DNA of 35,286 nt from Bacillota bacterium (GTDB taxonomy: Bacteria; Bacillota; Sulfobacillia; Sulfobacillales; Sulfobacillaceae). Position 1 is the first letter of the stretch. Every line of letters begins with the position of its first letter. A model generated the notes under the pieces. The model was given only the letters and a program-made list of their open reading frames with translations, was not told where the DNA came from and made no database searches. The stretch covers positions 1 through 35,286 of the forward strand of contig JAKBWA010000084.1 of the NCBI GenBank assembly GCA_021841025.1. Direction: 5' to 3'. This document shows, piece by piece, positions 18,453 through 26,240 of this stretch. Both the position numbers and the translations under genes were made by a program.

Positions 18453-19154
18453 ATGCAGCAAATTGCGGGTGCGTTAGTCAATGGTTTGGGGATTTTGGTA
18501 GGGTCATTAATTGGTTTAATAGGTGGCAGGCGGTTCAGTGTAGACTTTCGTCAACAGGCCTTACGTGTTATAGGGATCGTGGTGATTTTAATTGGATTCA
18601 AAATGGCGTGGCCTCTTCCGGACCCTATAAACACTCTTTTATCACTGGAACTTGGTCTTGGGCTGGGAACGTGGTTACATCTGGATGACAAGATACAGCG
18701 TTTTGGACATTGGGCTGAATCCCGTGTCGGCAGACCGGGATTTGCCAAGGGATTTATTTCCGGAACTCTTATCTTCAATATCGGTGCCATGTCCATTTTG
18801 GGGTCCTTGCAAAATGGGCTCACGGGCAGATTTCCCATTTTAGCTACCAAATCCGTGTTAGATGGCACCACCGCAACAATCCTGACCTCAGTTGCCGGAT
18901 GGGGAGTCATCGCCGCTTCACCCATTACTTTTCTATACGAAGGCAGCCTTTCGCTGTTAGCGTCAGATCTCGCGTCTGTTCTCCGCGGCGCCCTTCTGAC
19001 AGATATTAAAGTGGTCGGCGGATTGATGATAGCCGCCATCGGTATTAATTTTGTTTTCGACAATAACACCATCAAAATTGGAAACTTATTGCCCGCCCTA
19101 ATATTCCCGCTATTTCTCTTTTGGTTAAAAACCCATGGGCTATATTTTCTATGA
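18453..19154 (+). CDS. DUF554 membrane protein
   Basis: This 233-residue protein has six or seven hydrophobic segments. The family pattern GxLVNGLGILVGSLIGLIGG appears at the start, and FISGTLIFNIGAMSILGSLQNG and KSVLDGTTATILTSVAGWGV follow. This matches DUF554 (YdfK/YqgA-type) proteins of unknown transport or sensory role. The ATG follows the third parS-like site directly, so GAGGAG and the in-site GAGGAA are the only ribosome binding options. ParB bound there could affect its expression. Confidence 0.85.
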   Translation: MQQIAGALVNGLGILVGSLIGLIGGRRFSVDFRQQALRVIGIVVILIGFKMAWPLPDPINTLLSLELGLGLGTWLHLDDKIQRFGHWAESRVGRPGFAKGFISGTLIFNIGAMSILGSLQNGLTGRFPILATKSVLDGTTATILTSVAGWGVIAASPITFLYEGSLSLLASDLASVLRGALLTDIKVVGGLMIAAIGINFVFDNNTIKIGNLLPALIFPLFLFWLKTHGLYFL

Positions 19155-19168
19155 TTGGAGGACGCTTA

Positions 19169-19711
19169 ATGCTATCCGGTTTACCCCTAAACATAATCCT
19201 TCTTGCGAGCCTTATACTTACCATTATTTCTCTTATCGTAGCCTTACTCTCCTGGTCCTCTGCCGCGCGCGCTAAAAGACGTATAAACCGGACACTGCGA
19301 GGAGGAGGTGTTAACATCGAAGAATCTCTTGCCAAAACCTACGACGAATCCGTCCTAGCCAAAGAAGCTGCGTCAGCCTTCGATCAAAGGCTGACGTTGC
19401 TTGAGCGCAAACACGCTCAGACCCTAACGAAATTTGGTCTCGTACGCTTTAATCCTTTTGATGATACTGGCGCTGACCTCTCGTTTTCCTTGGCTCTTTT
19501 AAATGACTATGGTGACGGTATGGTTATGACGAGTCTTTGGGGGAGAAATGAAGTTCGGCTATACGCTAAGCCAGTAACCAAGCGGGATAGCCGATATGCT
19601 CTCAGTCAGGAAGAACGTCGGGCGATTGATATGGCGCTCACGGCTCGGCTCTCCACGGATGCTGTGCCCCCGGTGTCCTCAGATTCCGGCAATTCTTCGT
19701 CTCTAACCTAA
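19169..19711 (+). CDS. DUF4446 family protein
   Basis: This protein has 180 residues from the ATG at 19169 (GGAGG seven to twelve bases upstream). An N-terminal membrane anchor (residues 6-28, rich in Leu/Ile) is followed by a short helical region and the DUF4446 core, VRFNPFDDTGADLSFSLALL, then LRLYAKPVT-like and YALSQEERRAIDMAL segments. The family is common near parB in Clostridia and has no established function. Its 3' end overlaps convergent yyaC by nine bases. Confidence 0.85.
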   Translation: MLSGLPLNIILLASLILTIISLIVALLSWSSAARAKRRINRTLRGGGVNIEESLAKTYDESVLAKEAASAFDQRLTLLERKHAQTLTKFGLVRFNPFDDTGADLSFSLALLNDYGDGMVMTSLWGRNEVRLYAKPVTKRDSRYALSQEERRAIDMALTARLSTDAVPPVSSDSGNSSSLT

Positions 19712-20269
19712 ACCTAAACTCTGAATAAAGGCCTCCGATATACAGGAGGCCATTTTCATTACTACGTTAAGCCGCGTGTTTTGCAGCACAAAGAATTCCA
19801 TAAATCCCCCTACATTCACCGTTCCCGTTAAATGGTACCGCCCTAGAGCTGGCAATTGTTTATTGACGCCAGCGCCCGGCCTTAAAGGGCCGGGCGCTGC
19901 GCTGACCATGCCTACGTCCGGCAATCTGCCTAAGGAAGCATCAATGGCGAAGACACGAGTGGTTAACAAACCGGGAAAGGCCCGGATATGGTCTTCAAGG
20001 TTTGCTGCATGCACCGGCTCTTCCAAGGTTCCTAACACGCGAATAGGGCCCAGACGTTGTTGGGTCAGATTAGTTCCCACGATCGGTCCCAACGCGTCTC
20101 CTGTAGATCGGTCGGTCCCTATGCACAAAACGGTTTCCGGAAGACCCTCACGGCGCCACAGCCACTTAAGAGCCGCACTCAATTCGAGTACCGCATCAGG
20201 TGCGTCGTAGGCCACCCTCTTTTCTTGGTAACCTCCTGATGTTCGATTAACACCTACAATATCCGCCAC
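19703..20269 (-). CDS. yyaC: YyaC-family sporulation protein
   Basis: This 188-residue protein contains VLCIGTDRSTGDALGPIVG and GTLEEPVHAANLEDHI, the signature of the YyaC family (DUF1256), which is related to the spore protease GPR and found in endospore formers. The start is GTG with GGGGAG upstream. In B. subtilis yyaC is also close to parB. It runs convergent with the DUF4446 gene and shares nine bases with it. Its last codons contain a hairpin that would also end the opposing transcript. Confidence 0.9.
   Translation of the reverse strand: MADIVGVNRTSGGYQEKRVAYDAPDAVLELSAALKWLWRREGLPETVLCIGTDRSTGDALGPIVGTNLTQQRLGPIRVLGTLEEPVHAANLEDHIRAFPGLLTTRVFAIDASLGRLPDVGMVSAAPGPLRPGAGVNKQLPALGRYHLTGTVNVGGFMEFFVLQNTRLNVVMKMASCISEAFIQSLGLG
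19730..19757 (+). terminator. Terminator of the parAB-DUF4446 transcript, inside yyaC
   Basis: GGCCTCC (19730-19736) pairs perfectly with GGAGGCC (19745-19751) and is followed by ATTTTCATT on the plus strand. It lies 19 bases past the DUF4446 stop but inside the yyaC reading frame, so the same bases encode yyaC residues. On the minus strand TTTATT follows, so two-way function is possible. Confidence 0.7.
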
Positions 20270-20342
20270 GCCGTCTCCCCCCAGATCTCTAAGACTATTT
20301 TATCCAACTCCCGTCATAGATGTACTAGGAAGGAGGAAATCT

Positions 20343-21332
20343 ATGCGAATTCCTGTGGTGGTGGCGGTCGGCATAACCTATGTGGGCACGGTAGTCGGTG
20401 CAGGTTTTGCCAGTGGTCAGGAAGTGTGGCAGTTCTTCAGCCGCTTTGGTTCCATGGGAGCGTGGGGGATCATTCTTGCCGCAGTAATTTTTGCAGTGGT
20501 CGGCGGCATGGCTCTAGATAGAGGGCGCTCAGGCATCGACGATTTCGGGAAACTACTACTGCAGTCCTATCCTCCCGGTATAGCTAAAGTTCTTGACGGC
20601 ATGACTGCCGCCTTTCTCGTGTTGGGTCTAGTCGTTTGCACTGCTGGTGGAGCCAGTACTATGGCGGGATGGGGTTTACCCAGGTGGTTCGGATATGTTG
20701 CTACGTTAGTTTTAACCCTTCTTATTGGTTATGGGGGCAGACAGAGCCTTACCAAGGCTAACTTGGTCGTTGTGCCATATCTTGCGGCCATAACGTTGGT
20801 AACCAGTGTTCTGGCGCATCCGGCATCCCCTCGTTCTCTCCAGCCATCGCACTCATCGATTTGGTTTTTGGCAGCTATTCTCTATGTGTCGTATAATCTA
20901 TTCACCGCCACAATGGTGTTGCTAGGGATGGGCAACCAGATTCGCTCGCGGCGGGAGGGATGGGGTGCAGCCGTCCTTGGAGCTGTAGTTCTGGGCATCT
21001 TTTTGTTCCTAGAACACAGGGTACTCAATGGCCTGGCATCAGCCACGGATTTACCCATGGTGACAATGGCTGTGCAAGTTCATTCGCTTCTTGGGTGGTT
21101 ATATGCCCTCAGTCTCTGGCTTGCGTTATTAACGACCGGTGTGAGTATTGTGTTCGTATTTCGGCAGCGCTATGGCCCAGCCCTGGTGCCGGCGCTTATG
21201 TTAACATTATTATTTCCGCAGTGGAGTTTTGGCACACTTGTGAGCCGTCTTTACCCCGTCATGGGATCTTTAGCGGTCATGTTGTGGTTGCCGCTGTTTG
21301 TTTCGGCAAAGGGAGAGAAGAAAGCACCGTGA
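20343..21332 (+). CDS. YkvI-like membrane transporter
   Basis: This 329-residue protein has about ten hydrophobic segments. The N-terminus ITYVGTVVGAGFASGQEVWQFF is the hallmark of the YkvI family, which has a LeuT-type fold. The substrate is unknown. AAGGAGGA is just before the ATG. It is transcribed divergently from yyaC across a 73-base spacer and begins a tightly packed five-gene run of membrane-associated proteins. Its stop codon overlaps the next gene's start as GTGA. Confidence 0.85.
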   Translation: MRIPVVVAVGITYVGTVVGAGFASGQEVWQFFSRFGSMGAWGIILAAVIFAVVGGMALDRGRSGIDDFGKLLLQSYPPGIAKVLDGMTAAFLVLGLVVCTAGGASTMAGWGLPRWFGYVATLVLTLLIGYGGRQSLTKANLVVVPYLAAITLVTSVLAHPASPRSLQPSHSSIWFLAAILYVSYNLFTATMVLLGMGNQIRSRREGWGAAVLGAVVLGIFLFLEHRVLNGLASATDLPMVTMAVQVHSLLGWLYALSLWLALLTTGVSIVFVFRQRYGPALVPALMLTLLFPQWSFGTLVSRLYPVMGSLAVMLWLPLFVSAKGEKKAP

Positions 21333-21931
21333 ACAACTCGAACGGCGTGGACAAAAATAGTTGGGACCTTGAGGGTCAGTTGTGGTTAGCTAAAGGAACA
21401 CGAGCCTGGGAATCGGGAAACCGTGAAGAAGCACGGGAAATCTTCAATCGCATCACGGATGAGTATCCCGAACGACCGGAAGGGTATAACAAAATAGGAG
21501 TACTGTATGCAGAAACAGGTCAATTGGAGAAAGCCGAAAAATATTTTCTTTTTGCTTTGTCCAAAGAATCCTGTCACGTGCCATCCTTGACCAATCTAGG
21601 AAATATTTTTTTGGAACGAGGTCAATTAGATGACGCGGTAAAACATTATACCTTGGCGTTGCAAAATGACCCGGAGTATCCTCCGGCGCATCGCAATATT
21701 GCTATTGCCTACCGACGCATGGGCCGAATAGCTCCCTCAGTGTCTCACCTTAAACGATCCCAAAGGCTAGAAACGCGGAAACCGAGACCCCAGGATACGG
21801 TAGGATTATCACGTCACGAGCGGGATCTAAAACCATCATCAAGCCAACTGAGTCCGTGGATACGGCAATGGATTTGGATTATCATGGGGGTTATTCTGGC
21901 AATATGGCTGTTAGGGCGAGGCAAACTGTGA
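21329..21931 (+). CDS. TPR-repeat protein with C-terminal membrane anchor
   Basis: This protein has 200 residues from the GTG at 21329, which overlaps the upstream stop (GTGA). GGGAGAG lies upstream. Three tetratricopeptide-like units are seen between about residues 20 and 125 (KIGVLYAETGQLEKAEKYFLFAL, then NLGNIFLERGQLDDAVKHYTLAL and NIAIAYRRMGR). A basic linker and a final hydrophobic helix (WIWIIMGVILAIWLL) follow. It probably scaffolds proteins at the membrane, but the partners are unknown. A longer frame back to 20960 is antecedent noise inside ykvI. Confidence 0.82.
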   Translation: MNNSNGVDKNSWDLEGQLWLAKGTRAWESGNREEAREIFNRITDEYPERPEGYNKIGVLYAETGQLEKAEKYFLFALSKESCHVPSLTNLGNIFLERGQLDDAVKHYTLALQNDPEYPPAHRNIAIAYRRMGRIAPSVSHLKRSQRLETRKPRPQDTVGLSRHERDLKPSSSQLSPWIRQWIWIIMGVILAIWLLGRGKL

Positions 21932-22293
21932 AATATCGCAAGTCGCGACGGACAGGCCGTCGTTTGCTTGGTGTTCTTATTAGTATTTTTGTTCCGATCA
22001 TTGTATTACCAATGATGGCAAAGATTATGGCCTCAGAACCTGTCCTGCTGGATTTTCTCGGCGATTTCATTGTCGCCGATCTCGCGGCAGAGATAGGCAT
22101 CGTTATTTGGAAACCTCGTCCTTATACCATCATCATCGAGGATTTATTCATTGCCGGAGTGAGTGGCGTGGGAGCATGGATCGCGGCTCAATTGTCCTTG
22201 TTACAAGGAGGCGCCCCGGTCAACCCGGGATTGCTAGCATTACTTACAGCCTATATATTGTGGTTATGGCCGCATGCCCATCACCGGCTTTAA
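21928..22293 (+). CDS. Small membrane protein of unknown function
   Basis: This protein has 121 residues from a GTG at 21928 that overlaps the TPR gene stop (GTGA) and follows AGGGCGAGG. The basic N-terminus (KYRKSRRTGRR) leads into a hydrophobic segment (about 14-30), a middle hydrophobic stretch near 60-85 and a C-terminal one ending in WLWPHAHHRL. I do not recognise the family. Coupling to its neighbours suggests a shared envelope role. Confidence 0.65.
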   Translation: MKYRKSRRTGRRLLGVLISIFVPIIVLPMMAKIMASEPVLLDFLGDFIVADLAAEIGIVIWKPRPYTIIIEDLFIAGVSGVGAWIAAQLSLLQGGAPVNPGLLALLTAYILWLWPHAHHRL

Positions 22294-22319
22294 TCGGTAC
22301 TTCGAGGAGGAACAAACGG

Positions 22320-22886
22320 TTGCGCTGGATAGACATTGCTATCGTCCTGTATATTGCCTTCGGCGCTGTCAGCGGTCTTAAACGTGGCCTCGTGACGGTA
22401 TTATTTACTCTCTTCGGGTATATCATCGGCATTCTTCTCGCCATCCGATTTCAAGGTTACCTGACTCAAGCCCTGATGTCGGCATTGCCCATTTCCCGCT
22501 GGACCCGCCAGCTTCTTCCCGGACCGGCTTCGACGGTTCCCGGCTATACAATACAAGCAAACAATTTAGTGCATATGCTGTTGGCTCTTCTTGTGTTTTT
22601 GGCGATAGTGGGCGCGGTCGAATTTTTGGGCCGATTACTGGGAGAATTCCTGACTCGGGTCATAAAAACGTTGCGCATTACGGGATTACTCAATAATATA
22701 GGCGGGGCAATCGCAGGACTCGCCGAACATGGTATATTGGTGGGTCTCTTGGTGACTCTGATCATGGCTTTGCCGCTACTCAACCACAGTACTCTTAGTA
22801 CGGCCTTGCGCCACGATAGATTAGTGATGGCGCTGGCTGGAATATTTGGGCACATTGCCAAATTGCCAGGAGGAACTTTTCTCTAA
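22320..22886 (+). CDS. CvpA-family membrane protein
   Basis: This protein has 188 residues from a TTG at 22320, preceded by GAGGAGG. The first lines, WIDIAIVLYIAFGAVSGLKRGL, and the multiple hydrophobic helices match the CvpA family (four membrane segments). In E. coli CvpA was first linked to colicin V production and is now tied to envelope stress. Its stop overlaps the mscS start as TAATG. The open frame back to 22107 lies inside the previous gene and is not used. Confidence 0.8.
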   Translation: MRWIDIAIVLYIAFGAVSGLKRGLVTVLFTLFGYIIGILLAIRFQGYLTQALMSALPISRWTRQLLPGPASTVPGYTIQANNLVHMLLALLVFLAIVGAVEFLGRLLGEFLTRVIKTLRITGLLNNIGGAIAGLAEHGILVGLLVTLIMALPLLNHSTLSTALRHDRLVMALAGIFGHIAKLPGGTFL

Positions 22887-23647
22887 TGAACCTTACTCAA
22901 ATTACTACGGCCGCCATACGTTCTGTTGTGCTGTTAGTCTTGGCGGGTGTTATTGTTCGAGTCATAGCGCACCTTCTAAGAAAACTTGAACTGGGCCCAA
23001 AAGCCAACAATCAGCATCGGGTCACGCTTTACCGGTTGTTAAGCTCAGTCGTTCGCTATACAGCCGACTTTATTGTCGTTGTCATGATCCTTGCGCAGTT
23101 TCATGTCCAAACGGCGTCTTTGATTGCGGGAGCGGGCATCCTGGGTCTAGCCATTAGTTTTGGGGCACAAGGGCTTGTTCAGGATATTGTCACGGGTATT
23201 TTTCTTCTATACGAAGACCAGTTCGGTGTTGGTGATAATGTGACTTTTCCGGCATTGACCCTGTCTGGCCAAGTCCAAGAGGTGGGTATACGGATTACGC
23301 GCCTGATTGGACCGGCCGGGGACACCATCGTGATCCCCAACCGGCTGATTCTGGAAGTTGAAAATCAAAGTCGTCTTAACCGAGATTCTTTGACTGTCAG
23401 CGTCGTCGTTCCTGTTAGCGTTCAAGAAGATCCCCAACAAGTGCGCAGCGCCTTGGAAGACGCACTAAATGCGGCCCAAACCAAAGCTCCTCAAGCTTCG
23501 CTCGTGGGGATTACCGCTTTTGGCAATGCAGCCACGTCATGGACTATTACGGCACTGGCGACACCCGATTCCCAGGCCATAGTCGACCAGTGGATTCGGG
23601 AGTGCGTGGTCGACTCTTTTCATCGTCATGCGATACACTTAGCCTAA
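22886..23647 (+). CDS. MscS-family mechanosensitive channel
   Basis: This protein has 253 residues. Two N-terminal membrane helices (9-30 and about 55-75) precede the pore helix, with the Gly/Ala-rich AGAGILGLAISFGAQGLVQDI and LLYEDQFGVGDNV, typical of small MscS channels such as YkuT. The beta-domain and a mixed C-terminal domain follow. It releases solutes on hypo-osmotic shock. It is the last gene of the YkvI-TPR-CvpA run. Confidence 0.93.
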   Translation: MNLTQITTAAIRSVVLLVLAGVIVRVIAHLLRKLELGPKANNQHRVTLYRLLSSVVRYTADFIVVVMILAQFHVQTASLIAGAGILGLAISFGAQGLVQDIVTGIFLLYEDQFGVGDNVTFPALTLSGQVQEVGIRITRLIGPAGDTIVIPNRLILEVENQSRLNRDSLTVSVVVPVSVQEDPQQVRSALEDALNAAQTKAPQASLVGITAFGNAATSWTITALATPDSQAIVDQWIRECVVDSFHRHAIHLA

Positions 23648-23671
23648 AACCGGAAAGGGAATGGGTCAAAA

Positions 23672-23887
23672 GTGGCACCCATACAGTATCATTTAAACGA
23701 TGTGGTGGAATTGAAAAAGCCGCATCCATGTGGTAATAAACTGTGGATAATCACACGGACGGGGATCGATTTTGGCTTGAAATGCCAAAAATGCGGCCAC
23801 CGCATTATGATTCCCCGAAAAACGTTAGAGCGCGCCGTAAAGCGAGTCGTGAGCACTCTTGACAATGCGGCCGATCCCAAAATATAA
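23672..23887 (+). CDS. DUF951 zinc-binding protein (YyzM type)
   Basis: This 71-residue protein starts with GTG. Its core DVVELKKPHPCG...GLKCQKCGHRIMIPRKTLE fits DUF951, with three cysteines (HPCG, CQKC) suited to metal binding. The family is a conserved Firmicute protein of unknown function. In B. subtilis the homologue is near the origin too. It lies between the mscS and ddl genes. Confidence 0.88.
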   Translation: MAPIQYHLNDVVELKKPHPCGNKLWIITRTGIDFGLKCQKCGHRIMIPRKTLERAVKRVVSTLDNAADPKI

Positions 23888-23955
23888 CGGACACGAATCT
23901 CATCATGACGTATATATAGTGGTAACGAATGTCTTCGGACTGAGGAGGAGTGGTT

Positions 23956-24996
23956 GTGGCCAAAGTGCATGTCACGGTCCTCATGGGGGGGCCGTCGGCA
24001 GAATACAGCGTGTCGATGGCGAGTGGCCGTATGGTATTCTATGCTTTGACGAGTCTTGATGAGTTTGAGGTGGATGCTCTGATCATTCATGAAAATGGCG
24101 AATGGGAAAAGACACGAAGTTTGCCCGACGACGTCATGCATCCCGCGGCACTAGTCCATGCCGCTCCTCCACGCAGCTCGACTCTTGCAGGCCTTCATCT
24201 CTTAGAAGACGCTGATGTCGTTTTTCTCGCTTTGCACGGAACATTTGGAGAGGACGGAACGATTCAAGCCGTTTTAGATAGTTTGCATATCCCCTACACT
24301 GGCAGTGGTGCGCTAGCCTCGGCTTTAGCCATGAATAAACACCGTGCCAAGGAACTCTTCCAATTTTATGGGCTACCTACTGGTCATGAATTTTATATTG
24401 TGCCTAGCCAGGCGGAGTCAATTGCCCGGCTGATTCCTCAAATTGAAACCCGACTGGGATACCCCTTGGTTGTGAAGCCGAATGAGGGAGGTTCCAGTGT
24501 CGGTATCCACATGGCCGACAACCAAGAACAGTTACAACGGGCTCTAGAACAGGAATGGAGCTCAAATATTCCCTTGCTGGTGGAAAAGAAGCTGTTGGGG
24601 CGGGAACTCACTTGTGCAGTTTTAGAGGATGAGGACGGAAGCACTGTCCCCTTGCCTGTCATCGAAATTGTTCCCCATACAGGCCAATTCTTTGATTTTA
24701 CGGCCAAGTATGCCGATGGCGGGTCAGACGAAATTTGTCCTGCCGCTATTGACCAAAAAAATACTCGGCGCATTCAGGATTTGGCTGTTCGTGCTCATCA
24801 AATATTGGGATGCCGTGGATTTTCGCGAAGCGATTTCATTCTGACAGCAGGAGGCCCCGTCCTCTTGGAATTGAATACGATTCCTGGTATGACTCCGAAC
24901 TCTTTGTTACCCAAAGCCGCGAAAGCTTTTGGTTTGGATTTTGCTCAACTCATGAAAAGGCTGGTGAAGCTGGCACTCGGGAATTCTGTGGAATAA
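23956..24996 (+). CDS. ddl: D-alanine-D-alanine ligase
   Basis: Ddl joins two D-alanines for peptidoglycan precursors. The protein is 346 residues from the GTG at 23956, with GGAGGAG seven bases upstream. An in-frame GTG six bases earlier overlaps the binding site. The ATP-grasp features are GGPSAEYSVSMASG at the N-terminus, LHGTFGEDGTIQ, VVKPNEGGSSVGIH and ELNTIPGMTPNSL. The omega-loop AKYADGGSDEICPA keeps the tyrosine associated with D-Ala over D-lactate use, so a normal D-Ala-D-Ala ligase is expected. Confidence 0.95.
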   Translation: MAKVHVTVLMGGPSAEYSVSMASGRMVFYALTSLDEFEVDALIIHENGEWEKTRSLPDDVMHPAALVHAAPPRSSTLAGLHLLEDADVVFLALHGTFGEDGTIQAVLDSLHIPYTGSGALASALAMNKHRAKELFQFYGLPTGHEFYIVPSQAESIARLIPQIETRLGYPLVVKPNEGGSSVGIHMADNQEQLQRALEQEWSSNIPLLVEKKLLGRELTCAVLEDEDGSTVPLPVIEIVPHTGQFFDFTAKYADGGSDEICPAAIDQKNTRRIQDLAVRAHQILGCRGFSRSDFILTAGGPVLLELNTIPGMTPNSLLPKAAKAFGLDFAQLMKRLVKLALGNSVE

Positions 24997-25022
24997 GATC
25001 CGCTGCCCTGGAAGGGGAAGAA

Positions 25023-25237
25023 GACGGATCATGCTTGAAAGTTGAAAGGAACCTTTGAGCCGTCCCGGGACGACGTGTCAGCCAATCCGCCCAGTACCCA
25101 GTCCAATAACGGACTTCCGTCATTTCCGGGGAGGCACGCCACCGTCAGCCATCATTGCAAGTTCGTCAGGTTAGGCTTATTACTCACTAACCTCTGCTAA
25201 GGCGGGCGGTCCGTTTCTCCCCGCCAAAGGGGGGTTA
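25023..25237 (+). other. Foldable RNA segment in the ddl-rpsF gap
   Basis: No gene was found in this stretch. GACGG/CCGTC (25023-27 with 25060-64) encloses AAAGG/CCTTT (25045-49 with 25052-56). Further on, GGTTAG (25169-74) can pair with CTAACC (25187-92), while the overlapping TAACCTC (25188-94) can instead pair with GGGGTTA (25231-37) around GGCGGG/CCCGCC (25201-06 with 25220-25). The two pairings exclude each other, as in attenuators. No known riboswitch class fits. Only T-poor sequence follows. Confidence 0.4.
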
Positions 25238-25320
25238 TTGTGTATCTGCTAAGTTATTCAAGGGGATAATTTAGAAAATCTTAATAATCCATGGCTGCGC
25301 CATCGTACATATTCCCAAAG

Positions 25321-25332
25321 AGTGTATACACT
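25321..25332. promoter_or_regulatory. 12-bp palindrome upstream of the rpsF promoter
   Basis: AGTGTATACACT is a perfect palindrome, flanked by AAAG on the left and TTTT on the right. It lies 19 bases before the -35 element of the predicted rpsF promoter, a usual operator position. The binding protein is unknown. Confidence 0.4.
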
Positions 25333-25351
25333 TTTTACATAATGCCTGGCG

Positions 25352-25380
25352 TTGCCAAGTTGTTTGTTAGCTGTTAAACT
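25352..25380 (+). promoter_or_regulatory. rpsF-ssb-rpsR promoter
   Basis: TTGCCA (25352-25357) is followed after 17 bases by TAAACT (25375-25380). Transcription would begin near 25387 and leave an 87-base leader before rpsF. Confidence 0.6.
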
Positions 25381-25389
25381 ATGTCTGCT

Positions 25390-25449
25390 TGAGCTAACGC
25401 TCACACCACCCTGCTCCGGTGGAATACGGAGCCCCCGTATAAAACGGGT
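25390..25449 (+). promoter_or_regulatory. Structured rpsF leader, possible S6:S18 autoregulatory element
   Basis: Three short hairpins follow the promoter: TGAGC/GCTCA with a TAAC loop (25390-25403), GCTCCG/CGGAGC with an eight-base loop (25413-25432) and CCCGT/ACGGG (25434-25449). rpsF leaders in many bacteria bind the S6:S18 complex through a CCG-bearing stem. The CTCCGG segment here makes that plausible but is not proof. Confidence 0.4.
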
Positions 25450-25473
25450 GACCGTGGAGGAGGTGAAAAAATT

Positions 25474-25767
25474 TTGGCTCACTATGAGCTCATGTATATT
25501 TTGAAGCCTGATTTAGGCGAAGAACAGACACAGGCCGATATTGACCGCTTTAATGAACTATTGGCCCAGGAACATGCCACTGTTACCAAAGTGGACAAGT
25601 GGGGACGCCGCAAGCTAGCTTACGAGATTCAACGCCTCACCGAAGGATTCTACATGGTTATCAATTTCGATTATGATGGTTCCAACGATATTGCCAATGA
25701 AATAACACGTGTCTTAAAAATCCATGAGGACGTGATTAGGTCAATTGTTGTGCGTATTGACGATTAA
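25474..25767 (+). CDS. rpsF: Ribosomal protein S6
   Basis: S6 binds S18 in the platform of the small subunit. The 97-residue protein starts with TTG behind GGAGGAGGTG. It shows YELMYILKPDL at the N-terminus, KWGRRKLAYEI and LTEGFYMVINF. Its length is normal for S6. It is followed after 15 bases by ssb and then rpsR, the standard operon. Confidence 0.97.
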   Translation: MAHYELMYILKPDLGEEQTQADIDRFNELLAQEHATVTKVDKWGRRKLAYEIQRLTEGFYMVINFDYDGSNDIANEITRVLKIHEDVIRSIVVRIDD

Positions 25768-25782
25768 AGAGGGAGGAACCTC

Positions 25783-26181
25783 ATGCTAAATCGCATCATT
25801 CTTATTGGCCGCCTAACTCGAGACCCCGAACTGCGCTATACCCCCCAAGGGGTTCCCGTGGCCTCATTCACGTTGGCTGTCGATCGCCCCTTCTCTAATC
25901 AGCAAGGGCAACGGGAAACCGACTTCATCGATTGTGTTGCCTGGCGCAAATTAGGAGAGACGGTCGGGAACCATTTGGCCAAAGGGCGACTCGTGGCGCT
26001 AGAAGGGCGCCTTCAAATTCGTAGTTATGAGGCTCAGGACGGCACAAAACGCCGAGTGGCTGAAGTGATTGCAGATAGTGTGAGATTCCTCGATCGGCCT
26101 AAAGACGGGCCAACATCATCTGGACCGACGGACAATACCGAGACGGAGGATGTGGCTTTTCCGGACGACTTGCCTTTTTAG
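25783..26181 (+). CDS. ssb: Single-stranded DNA-binding protein
   Basis: SSB protects single-stranded DNA and recruits repair and replication proteins. The 132-residue protein has an OB fold (LNRIILIGRLTRDPELRYTPQG, then DFIDCVAWRKLGE) and the acidic tip DDLPF at the C-terminus that contacts partners. GGGAGGAACC is upstream of the ATG. The linker between fold and tip is short (about 20 residues). Confidence 0.97.
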   Translation: MLNRIILIGRLTRDPELRYTPQGVPVASFTLAVDRPFSNQQGQRETDFIDCVAWRKLGETVGNHLAKGRLVALEGRLQIRSYEAQDGTKRRVAEVIADSVRFLDRPKDGPTSSGPTDNTETEDVAFPDDLPF

Positions 26182-26240
26182 AGTAGTGTGTTTATAGATT
26201 CCAACTATAGACAAATATAGAATTGAAAGGAGTGAATTGT

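Noticed and set aside
20960-21328. Frame joined to the TPR protein inside ykvI
   Set aside because: It is an out-of-frame reading of ykvI. The GTG at 21329 overlaps the ykvI stop and starts the TPR gene.
25000-25240. Known riboswitch in the ddl-rpsF gap
   Set aside because: Core motifs of cobalamin, TPP, FMN, SAM, lysine, c-di-AMP and T-box classes were not found by eye, so it is left as unassigned structure.
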